From Prevotella sp. (GTDB taxonomy: Bacteria > Bacteroidota > Bacteroidia > Bacteroidales > Bacteroidaceae): 11,927 nt of DNA. Both the position numbers and the translations under genes were made by a program. Location: contig JAJQAI010000240.1 in NCBI GenBank assembly GCA_021203915.1, positions 1 to 11,927 on the forward strand, written 5' to 3'. Below are positions 1 through 6,518 of the stretch, in pieces (position 1 is the stretch's first letter; the number at the start of each line of letters is the position of its first letter). The notes under the pieces are model-generated. The model did no database searches and was not told where the DNA came from. It worked only from the letters and a program-made list of their open reading frames with translations.

Positions 1-342
1 GCTCTAGCCGTAGTTGTTGTTATATATAGAAAATTTTCACCATCGGATGAAAAAAAGGAGTTTTCAAAGAATCCCTCATGTGATGCTTGTGCTTTTAAAG
101 GGGAGGTATGCTTAGGTAAGGCTAAAAAAAAGGAAGCCGAATACTTTGATGATGAAGAACTTGATGCATTTAAAGGTAGAGAAGCAACGGATTACTCTCC
201 AAAGGAGATTGAGATGTTCGCCGAGGTTCTTCACACCATGAGAACAGATGAGATTAAAGATTGGATTTGCAGTCTTTCAAAGCGTGGGGTTCGTCTCCCT
301 AAAGAACTAAAGGATGAGGCTATCATACTTTCTAAAACATAG
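1..342 (+). CDS. Small membrane-anchored cysteine-cluster protein, 5' end missing
   Basis: An open frame runs from the first base to a TAG at 340-342, giving 113 codons; the start lies outside the window. The first visible residues (ALAVVVVIY) are the end of a hydrophobic segment followed by basic residues, which suggests a single N-terminal membrane anchor with the rest in the cytoplasm. A cysteine cluster of the form C-x2-C-x6-C follows at visible codons 27, 30 and 37, and another Cys lies in a WICSL motif near the C-terminus. The remainder is charged and probably helical, with an acidic FDDEELDAFKGR stretch. The anchor plus cysteine cluster recalls FeoB-associated Cys-rich membrane proteins, but the roughly 75-residue C-terminal part does not fit that family and no feo gene is visible. 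I do not recognise the function. porW begins 59 bases downstream, so co-transcription is possible. Confidence 0.75.
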   Translation, partial: ALAVVVVIYRKFSPSDEKKEFSKNPSCDACAFKGEVCLGKAKKKEAEYFDDEELDAFKGREATDYSPKEIEMFAEVLHTMRTDEIKDWICSLSKRGVRLPKELKDEAIILSKT

Positions 343-344
343 GC

Positions 345-365
345 AATAAAAGGGCCTTATTTTTA
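345..365 (+). terminator. Possible weak intrinsic terminator after the cysteine-cluster gene
   Basis: AATAA at 345-349 can pair with TTATT at 357-361 around a G/C-containing loop (AAGGGCC), and the T run continues to 364. The stem is short and AT-only, so this is a weak candidate. No convincing TAnnTTTG promoter element was seen between this point and the porW start. Read-through into porW is therefore as likely as termination. Confidence 0.25.
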
Positions 366-401
366 GTTATATTAAAGGCAAAGAAAGGCACTTACTCATA
401 T

Positions 402-3400
402 ATGAATACCCCATTAAAGCGTCATATTATTTTTTTAATGGCTATCTTTATAGTCATAATTCTTTGGGGGTGCTCTACACAAAAAAACACTGGTGCCTCT
501 CGTTGGTGGCAAGCTTTCAACACACGTTACAATACTTACTATAATGGTTCTCAAGCATATATTGATGGTTCACTAGAGAAAGAAAAAGGTAACAAGGATA
601 ACTTTACTGAGATAATTCCACTATACACCGTCGGTAACAAAAATAGTCGAGAGTTAGGAGCGTCCAATTTTGAAAGAGCGATAGAAAAAGGTGAAAAGTG
701 TATCCATCTTCATAGTATTAAAAAACGTCCTCAATGGACAAAAAAAAGAAGGAAAACCCAACGTGACATAGAGTGGCTTAACCGCCGAGAATACAATCCT
801 TTTTTATGGAAGGCATGGATGCTTCTTGGTCGTTCGCAATTTATGAAGGGAGACTTTGACGAGGCAGCATCCACTTTCTCTTATATGAGCAGGCTATACT
901 CAACACAACCAGCCATCTATGGTAGAGCAAGAGCGTGGCTTGCAAAGTGTTACGTAGAGCAGGATTGGCTTTACGATGCTGAAGATGTAATAACAAAAAT
1001 CTCACGCGACTCTATTCATTGGCGAGCACAAAAAGAGTGGGACTACACTATGGCTGACTATTATATTCACGCTCAAAGATATGAAGATGCCATTCCAGTT
1101 TTAAGAAAAGTAATACGTCATGAAATGAGACGTAAGCAAAAAGCAAGAGAATGGTTTTTACTAGGACAACTTCAAGAGGCCATAGGAAATAAAAATGAAT
1201 CTTATAAGGCTTATCGCCATGTTATAAGGCTAAATCCTCCATACGAATTAGAGTTCAACGCGCGCATCGCTATGACTGAGGTTCTTTCTGATAATGACTA
1301 TAAAAAAATCATTAGAAAACTTCGCCGTATGGCGCGCTCGGATAATAACCAAGAATATCTAGATCAAGTATACTATGCCATTGGTAATATTTATCTAAAT
1401 CAAAAAGACACTTTAAATGCAATTTCCGCATACGAAAAAGGAAATGAAAAGTCAACCCGTAATGGTATAGAAAAGGGTGTACTACTCTTAGCCCTAGGAG
1501 ATCTTTATTGGGATAAAGAAAAATATTATGACGCCCAGCGCTGTTATGGAGAGGCTATTGGTCTTTTGGACACGGACCATAAGGAATATAAACGCCTATC
1601 GGATCGCTCAAAAGTTCTTGATGAACTTGTACCTTTCACCGAGACAATACACCTGCAAGATTCGCTTCAAGAACTTGCCAAAATGCCAGAGGAGGAAAGA
1701 CTTGCAGCTATCGACCGCGTGATAGATGCCTTAAAGAAAAAGGAACGTGAAGAGCGTCGAGCTCAAGCAGAAGCTCAGGCTCAAGAATTCTTAGCCTCTC
1801 AAGGAGGTATGGATAACGTCAGTACTCAAACTAGTGCTACAACAGAATCCGGCACATGGTATTTCTATAATCCTCAAGCAGTAAGCCAAGGTAAGGCTAC
1901 CTTCCAAAAACAATGGGGAAGAAGAGACAATGTCGATGACTGGCAAAGAATGAATAGGACAGTGGTCGCAATGGATACCTATGGTGAAGAAGAAGATCTT
2001 ACGGAAGAGATGCGTGATTCAATTGCCGCTCAAGAAGCCGCCCAGGACTCTATAAAAACAGCGATGGAGAATCCAGAAAATGACCCACACAAGCGTGAAT
2101 ATTACCTTAAACAAATTCCTTTTACAGAAGAACAAGTCGAAGAAAGTAACAAACTTATCGAGGATGGACTGTTCCATGCAGGTGTTATTTTTAAGGATAA
2201 GCTCTATAACCTTACACTGAGCGAAAAGAGCCTTCTTCGCCTAGTTGATACTGAGGCTTATAAGAGCTATGAGAATATGGATGAGGCCTATTACCACCTA
2301 TTCTTACTATATTCTAGACTGCATCTGCCAACTGTTGCAAACTCCTATATAATAAAACTAAAACAAGAGTTCCCAGAAAGTAAGTGGACAATACTTTTAA
2401 CTGACCCGTACTTTGAGGAGAATTCTAAGTTCGGTGTTCATATAGAAGATTCTTTGTATGCAGCTACTTATAATGCTTTCAACGCAGATAGATTCTCAGA
2501 GGTAAGAACAAATGTTTCGCTTTCTGAGACCCGTTTCCCATTGGGAGCAAATAGGGATAAGTTCATATTTATCGGTGGTTTAAGCGAGCTTAACAGTGGA
2601 GATGCTCAAGGATGTCTTGATGCGATGGAGCAGGTTGTTGCTGAGTATCCAAAGAGCCAAGTTAGCGAGATGGCCGGAATGATTATCAATGGCGTTAAAG
2701 CTGGCAGAAGACTCCATGGTGGTAAATTTGATATTGGGGATGTTTGGTCTCAACGTTCGATTATTCTAAATGATAGTGACTCTATAAATGCTCGAGAGTT
2801 CATAGCAGAAAGAAATACTGATTTCTCATTTTTAATTGCATACTCACCTGATTCACTAAACGAAAATAGATTGCTTTTTGAACTAGCACGCTTTAACTTT
2901 ACTAATTTCATTGTTCGTAATTTTGATATTACAATAGATGAACTAAACGGTTTACATCGTATGATAGTAAGCGGATTTAGAAGTTATGATGAGACTCTTC
3001 AATATACTCGTGAGCTATATGCTAATGCTTCAGTAATGGCTGCAGCAAAAAAAGGAGTTCCTATAATTATTAGCGATAAAAACTTAGAACTTTTGGGTAC
3101 ACAATTTAGTTATGAGGACTACGAAAAGTTCTATGAGACGCACTTTGTCCCGCTGCGCATAAGTACAGTTAGGCTTCTTACCGAGCCTGTATCAGTTGAG
3201 TACGAAGGTGATATAGAAGAGTCTAAAGAAGAGGAATCTTCTGATGGGCTATATCAAGGAGGAGTGATTGAGGAAGGGCTCTTTGTAGAGGATGAAACGT
3301 ATGCTGATGAGGATACTTTCTTGACCGATGAAGAACCTAAAGAAGAAGTTCCTGCCTCTGTAGAAGAAGGGGAAGAAGCAACAGAAACTTTACAAGAGGG

Positions 3401-4076
3401 TCAGGAAAAGCCATCGCAGGAGCAAGAAGAAGAAAAGGCTCAAGAAGAAAAGGAAGAACAAGAGGTTGAGGATCTTGGTGAGCAAGAAGGTGAAAGCCTG
3501 GAAGAAACTCCTCAAATGAAAGAGCCTTCTCAAGAAGCTACTGAGCAGGAGCAGCCAATAGAAGAAAACGAGGTTATCAATCCTCAAGCAGATGATAATA
3601 GTTATGCAATAGAAGAAGAACCCCAAGAAGAAGACAAGGGGCAAGAAACTCTTGGGGAAACTTTAAACGAGGAAGAAACTCAAGAGATTGAAGACGAAAA
3701 CCTCTATGTAGCCCTAGAGGAGGATAGCTATCCAATAGATGATGAGATAGAAACACCTTCAGAAGAGACTCAAGAGGAGGATATAACACCAAGTAATGGT
3801 GCTATAGAGTCCCAGCCTCAAGAAGAAACAGAGGATGATGGCATTACAATAGATTTAGAAGATTATGGTAGTAGCTATGATGAGGACACTTATACTATAG
3901 ATGAAGATTCTACTCCTATAACTATTGGAGATAGACAGGAGTCTTACAATTCCTTAGAGGATGAGGAGCCTACGATTGATTTTAATGATGATTTTATTGA
4001 CTCTCAAGTTGGTGGTTCTAATAATCAAGATAGGTATGAGCTTCAAGATGAATATTATGATTTTGACGGATTCTAA
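402..4076 (+). CDS. porW: Type IX secretion system TPR lipoprotein PorW/SprE
   Basis: This is a predicted periplasmic lipoprotein of the T9SS (gliding/secretion) machinery, 1224 residues. The N-terminus is a lipoprotein signal: basic residues, a hydrophobic core, then LWGC with Cys24 as the lipidation site. The residue after the Cys is Ser, and no obvious surface-export signal follows, which fits the periplasmic side of the outer membrane. Residues about 130-395 hold TPR-like helical repeats (for example LGRSQFMKGDFDEAASTF and YYAIGNIYLNQKDTLNAISAY). A charged coiled coil lies near 430-470. The WYFYNP motif from Trp486, followed by GKATFQKQWGRR, is the family hallmark as I know it. A conserved C-terminal domain (FSFLIAYSPDSLNENRLLFE onwards) spans about 806-918. 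Residues 930-1224 form an odd acidic tail, described separately. porX follows after 11 bases. The family call is strong; the function is taken from Porphyromonas and Flavobacterium homologs. Confidence 0.88.
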   Translation: MNTPLKRHIIFLMAIFIVIILWGCSTQKNTGASRWWQAFNTRYNTYYNGSQAYIDGSLEKEKGNKDNFTEIIPLYTVGNKNSRELGASNFERAIEKGEKCIHLHSIKKRPQWTKKRRKTQRDIEWLNRREYNPFLWKAWMLLGRSQFMKGDFDEAASTFSYMSRLYSTQPAIYGRARAWLAKCYVEQDWLYDAEDVITKISRDSIHWRAQKEWDYTMADYYIHAQRYEDAIPVLRKVIRHEMRRKQKAREWFLLGQLQEAIGNKNESYKAYRHVIRLNPPYELEFNARIAMTEVLSDNDYKKIIRKLRRMARSDNNQEYLDQVYYAIGNIYLNQKDTLNAISAYEKGNEKSTRNGIEKGVLLLALGDLYWDKEKYYDAQRCYGEAIGLLDTDHKEYKRLSDRSKVLDELVPFTETIHLQDSLQELAKMPEEERLAAIDRVIDALKKKEREERRAQAEAQAQEFLASQGGMDNVSTQTSATTESGTWYFYNPQAVSQGKATFQKQWGRRDNVDDWQRMNRTVVAMDTYGEEEDLTEEMRDSIAAQEAAQDSIKTAMENPENDPHKREYYLKQIPFTEEQVEESNKLIEDGLFHAGVIFKDKLYNLTLSEKSLLRLVDTEAYKSYENMDEAYYHLFLLYSRLHLPTVANSYIIKLKQEFPESKWTILLTDPYFEENSKFGVHIEDSLYAATYNAFNADRFSEVRTNVSLSETRFPLGANRDKFIFIGGLSELNSGDAQGCLDAMEQVVAEYPKSQVSEMAGMIINGVKAGRRLHGGKFDIGDVWSQRSIILNDSDSINAREFIAERNTDFSFLIAYSPDSLNENRLLFELARFNFTNFIVRNFDITIDELNGLHRMIVSGFRSYDETLQYTRELYANASVMAAAKKGVPIIISDKNLELLGTQFSYEDYEKFYETHFVPLRISTVRLLTEPVSVEYEGDIEESKEEESSDGLYQGGVIEEGLFVEDETYADEDTFLTDEEPKEEVPASVEEGEEATETLQEGQEKPSQEQEEEKAQEEKEEQEVEDLGEQEGESLEETPQMKEPSQEATEQEQPIEENEVINPQADDNSYAIEEEPQEEDKGQETLGETLNEEETQEIEDENLYVALEEDSYPIDDEIETPSEETQEEDITPSNGAIESQPQEETEDDGITIDLEDYGSSYDEDTYTIDEDSTPITIGDRQESYNSLEDEEPTIDFNDDFIDSQVGGSNNQDRYELQDEYYDFDGF
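3189..4073 (+). repeat. Acidic, Glu/Gln-rich low-complexity tail of PorW with short recurring motifs
   Basis: This segment encodes PorW residues 930-1224, about 295 residues dominated by Glu, Asp, Gln, Ser and Thr. By direct count it has 7 Lys and 2 Arg, and no Cys, His or Trp. Two short motifs recur. One is [STPA]-Q-E followed mostly by E, Q, A or I (SQEQ, AQEE, SQEA, PQEE, TQEI, TQEE, PQEE). The other is [ND]-[ST]-Y-x-I-acidic-acidic-acidic at residues 1066-1073, 1108-1115 and 1162-1169. The tail lies beyond the last family-conserved domain and is predicted to be disordered in the periplasm. The coding strand is strongly purine-rich (GAA, GAG, CAA codons). Long open frames on the opposite strand here are by-products of that composition. 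Confidence 0.8.
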
Positions 4077-4087
4077 TTTTTTAAGAT

Positions 4088-5665
4088 ATGAGCAACGGAC
4101 TATTACTTTGGGTTGATGACGAAATGGAGCTACTTCGTGCGCATATTATTTTCCTTGAAAAAAAAGGATATGAAGTAGTAACTGTAACCAACGGCACTGA
4201 TGCTATTGATTGCTGTCGGCAAAGAAATTTTGACCTCATTTTACTTGATGAAATGATGCCAGGAATAAGCGGTCTAGAAACCCTGCAACGAATAAAAGAG
4301 ATTTCTCCTTCAACGCCGGTTGTAATGGTAACAAAAAGTGAAGAGGAGAATATCATGAATCAAGCTATCGGCTCAAAGATTGCAGATTATCTAATAAAGC
4401 CCGTTAATCCTAGCCAAATACTTTTGACCCTAAAAAAGAATATCCATGGTAAGGAAATTGTCTCTGAGGTTACACAGTCAGGATATCAACAAAGTTTCCA
4501 AGAAATAGCCTTACAGATAAGCCAGTGTAAGACGTGGCAAGATTGGATGGATTTATATAAACGACTGGTTCATTGGGAGATAGAACTTAGCGATACTGAC
4601 AATAGCATGACCGAGATGCTTAAAATGCAAAAGGAAGAAAGTAATAATGGTTTCGCTAAATACATAAAGGCAAATTATATGGACTGGATATCCTCTTTTT
4701 CTCAAACTTCTAATTATAAAGAAAAGATTGAACGTCCACTAATGAGTCCAGATATATTTAAGAAAAAGGTTTTCCCCTTTTTGGATCAAAAACAAAAAGT
4801 ATTCTTAATTGTAATAGATAATTTTCGCTTCGATCAGTGGCGTGTACTCTCACAGGAAATTGGGGACATGTTTGACATTGAAGAAGATATGTATATGAGC
4901 ATTCTACCTACTGCCACACAATACGCCCGTAATGCAATATTTAGTGGTTTACTTCCCCTTAGCATCTCTGAGATGTTCCCTGACCTATGGGTTGATGAAG
5001 ACGAAGAAGAGGGTAAGAACCTAAACGAAAGTCCACTAATTAAGACGCAACTTGATCGCTATAGAAGAAAGGATACATTTTCTTATTCCAAGATAAATGA
5101 CTCTTCGGGCGCAGAGAAATACCTTCAAAGGTTTAAACAACTTGAAAACTACGACCTTAACGTACTGGTTATAAACTTTATTGACATGCTAAGCCATGCA
5201 CGTACTGAATCTAAGATGGTAAGAGAGCTTGCCAATAATGAGTCAGCATATAGAAGTATAACGCTAAGTTGGCTGCGTCACTCCGTTCTTGGAGAGCTTT
5301 TTAAACTGCTTGCTCAAAGCGATTATACAATACTTATAACAACGGATCATGGTAGTATTCAAACCTCTAAACCTATAAAAATAATAGGAGATAGAAACAC
5401 CAATACAAACCTGCGTTACAAGCTAGGCAAAAATCTTAACTATAACCCAAAAGATGTCTTTACAATAAAAGAGCCACAAAAAGCTCAGCTTCCATCACTT
5501 AATCTTAGTACCTCATATGTATTTGCAACAGGAGATGCATTCTTTGCTTACCCTAACAACTATAATTATTACGTATCCTATTATAAGAACACCTTCCAAC
5601 ATGGCGGAATATCCCTTGAAGAAATGATTATTCCACTTATTACCATGAGAGGAAGGAAGAGATAA
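4088..5665 (+). CDS. porX: T9SS response regulator PorX (receiver plus PglZ phosphatase-like domain)
   Basis: This is a 525-residue cytoplasmic response regulator of the T9SS. Residues 1-118 form a CheY-like receiver with the acidic pair Asp10/Asp11, phospho-acceptor Asp54 (LILLDEMMPG), switch Thr82 and Lys104 (YLIKPV). After a helical linker comes a PglZ/alkaline-phosphatase-superfamily domain from about residue 230. Probable metal ligands and catalytic residues are Asp244 (VIDNFRFDQW), Thr275 or Thr277 in LPTATQYARN, Asp366 and His370 (FIDMLSHART), Asp420-His421 (TTDHGS) and His505 (FQHGG). All look intact. Work on the Porphyromonas homolog describes a zinc-dependent phosphodiesterase acting on oligonucleotides, phosphorylated through the kinase PorY and linked to the sigma factor SigP; neither partner is in this window. 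It sits 11 bases after porW and 6 bases before tsaE, so one transcript is likely. The receiver fusion excludes a BREX PglZ. Confidence 0.92.
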   Translation: MSNGLLLWVDDEMELLRAHIIFLEKKGYEVVTVTNGTDAIDCCRQRNFDLILLDEMMPGISGLETLQRIKEISPSTPVVMVTKSEEENIMNQAIGSKIADYLIKPVNPSQILLTLKKNIHGKEIVSEVTQSGYQQSFQEIALQISQCKTWQDWMDLYKRLVHWEIELSDTDNSMTEMLKMQKEESNNGFAKYIKANYMDWISSFSQTSNYKEKIERPLMSPDIFKKKVFPFLDQKQKVFLIVIDNFRFDQWRVLSQEIGDMFDIEEDMYMSILPTATQYARNAIFSGLLPLSISEMFPDLWVDEDEEEGKNLNESPLIKTQLDRYRRKDTFSYSKINDSSGAEKYLQRFKQLENYDLNVLVINFIDMLSHARTESKMVRELANNESAYRSITLSWLRHSVLGELFKLLAQSDYTILITTDHGSIQTSKPIKIIGDRNTNTNLRYKLGKNLNYNPKDVFTIKEPQKAQLPSLNLSTSYVFATGDAFFAYPNNYNYYVSYYKNTFQHGGISLEEMIIPLITMRGRKR

Positions 5666-5671
5666 AACCTT

Positions 5672-6082
5672 ATGGAAATTAAAATCTGCAATATAGATGA
5701 GATTCCTCTTGCAGCTTCAAAGTTCCTAGAGCAAGTAGAGAAATACCCTGTTATTGCTTTTTATGGCAAAATGGGCGTAGGAAAAACAACGTTTATCAAA
5801 GCCATTTCAGAGTGCCTAGGAGTTGAGGATGTTATAACATCACCAACTTTTGCAATTGTAAATGAATACACTTCTTCTAAAGGACGAAAGATTTTTCATT
5901 TTGATTTCTATCGTATCAAGAAAATTGAAGAAGTATATGACTTGGGGTATGAAGAATATTTCTATAGTGGTAATACCTGTTTTATAGAATGGCCCGAAAT
6001 AGTTGAAACGCTCTTACCCGAAAATACTCTTAAGGTTAATATTGAAGAACTCTTAGACGGAAGCAGAATTATAAGGTTCTAA
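5672..6082 (+). CDS. tsaE: tRNA N6-threonylcarbamoyladenosine ATPase TsaE
   Basis: TsaE is the small P-loop ATPase that works with TsaB, TsaC/TsaC2 and TsaD to make t6A at position 37 of ANN-decoding tRNAs in the cytoplasm. The 136-residue product has a Walker A motif GKMGVGKTT at residues 32-40 (Lys38), the TSPTF switch at 56-60, HFDFYR at 76-81 and the family motif FIEWPE at 104-109, all in the expected order, with a length normal for TsaE. The ATG is preceded by a purine-rich GGAAGGAAGAG stretch inside the end of porX, which could help ribosome binding. It lies 6 bases after porX. A porX-tsaE neighbourhood is, as far as I recall, common in Bacteroidota; the two have no known functional link, so tsaE is probably a co-transcribed housekeeping gene. 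Confidence 0.94.
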   Translation: MEIKICNIDEIPLAASKFLEQVEKYPVIAFYGKMGVGKTTFIKAISECLGVEDVITSPTFAIVNEYTSSKGRKIFHFDFYRIKKIEEVYDLGYEEYFYSGNTCFIEWPEIVETLLPENTLKVNIEELLDGSRIIRF

Positions 6083-6090
6083 AAAAACCA

Positions 6091-6107
6091 CCCCCTTTTT
6101 TAGGGGG
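6091..6107 (-). terminator. GC hairpin with reverse-strand T run
   Basis: CCCCC at 6091-6095 pairs with GGGGG at 6103-6107 around a TTTTTTA loop. Read on the reverse strand the stem is followed by TGG and seven Ts (complement of 6081-6087), so it suits termination of the dnaE-trxA transcript. On the forward strand no T run follows the stem, so it would be a poor terminator for tsaE. It lies only 8 bases after the tsaE stop codon. Confidence 0.55.
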
Positions 6108-6151
6108 CAGTAAAGCTAAAGGTATCCCAAGATAGGGATTAGGGAATCAAA

Positions 6152-6178
6152 AAACTTTTCCCTAAGGGGAAAAAGTTT
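6152..6178 (-). terminator. Intrinsic terminator downstream of trxA, possibly bidirectional
   Basis: An 11-pair stem with one bulged A joins 6152-6162 (AAACTTTTCCC) to 6167-6178, with a TAAG loop at 6163-6166. On the reverse strand the stem runs into a T tract (complement of 6149-6154), 12 bases past the trxA stop codon, which is a standard intrinsic-terminator arrangement. On the forward strand a TTTTTT tract follows at 6187-6192 after an 8-base gap, so it may also stop tsaE transcripts. The rest of the 6083-6190 gap shows no gene; a small ATCCC/GGGAT inverted repeat sits at 6124-6139. Confidence 0.65.
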
Positions 6179-6190
6179 CTGAAGACTTTT

Positions 6191-6499
6191 TTAAAGCAAA
6201 GCCTCTATAGCCTCAGTTAATTTTGCCTTGGCTACAGCTCCAACTAATTTATTAACTTGTTCTCCATTTTTAAAGAACATTATTGTAGGAATATTACGAA
6301 TGCCTAAGTCCATAGCTAAGTCATCGTTTTCCTCAACATCACATTTACCAATTATTATTCTACCTTCATATTCCTTTGAAAGTTCTTCAATTATTGGTCC
6401 CATCGTACGACATGGACCACACCATGTAGCCCAAAAGTCAACAACTAGTGGTAGATTACCACTTTTTAAGCTTTCAAAATTTTCGCTTGTAATTTCCAT
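6191..6499 (-). CDS. trxA: Thioredoxin
   Basis: This is a 102-residue cytoplasmic thioredoxin, full length for a single-domain family member, with no signal peptide. It carries the active site WCGPC at residues 26-30 (redox cysteines 27 and 30) within the VDFWATWCGPC context, and the cis-proline Pro71 in RNIPT. An extra Cys53 (GKCDVEEN) lies outside the active site. It reduces protein disulfides using electrons from thioredoxin reductase, which is not in this window. The start codon lies 19 bases after the dnaE stop codon on the same strand, with no room for a promoter in that gap, so it is probably co-transcribed with dnaE. A trxA gene next to dnaE is familiar in Bacteroidales. Confidence 0.96.
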   Translation of the reverse strand: MEITSENFESLKSGNLPLVVDFWATWCGPCRTMGPIIEELSKEYEGRIIIGKCDVEENDDLAMDLGIRNIPTIMFFKNGEQVNKLVGAVAKAKLTEAIEALL

Positions 6500-6518
6500 A
6501 TTATTTTAATTTTAAAAT

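Noticed and set aside
1528..1722. 64-codon forward frame inside porW
   Set aside because: It is out of frame with porW, which is clearly coding through TPR repeats here; no independent start signal.
3390..3792. Reverse-strand open frames rich in Leu and Phe that look like small membrane proteins
   Set aside because: They are antisense to the GAA/GAG/CAA-rich porW tail; the complement of such codons reads as Phe and Leu codons and lacks stops. No promoter or family resemblance was found.
4088..5665. PglZ domain as a sign of a BREX or Pgl phage-defence system
   Set aside because: The PglZ-type domain is fused to an N-terminal CheY receiver and lies next to porW and tsaE, which identifies PorX. 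No brxC/pglY, pglX or other BREX genes are present.
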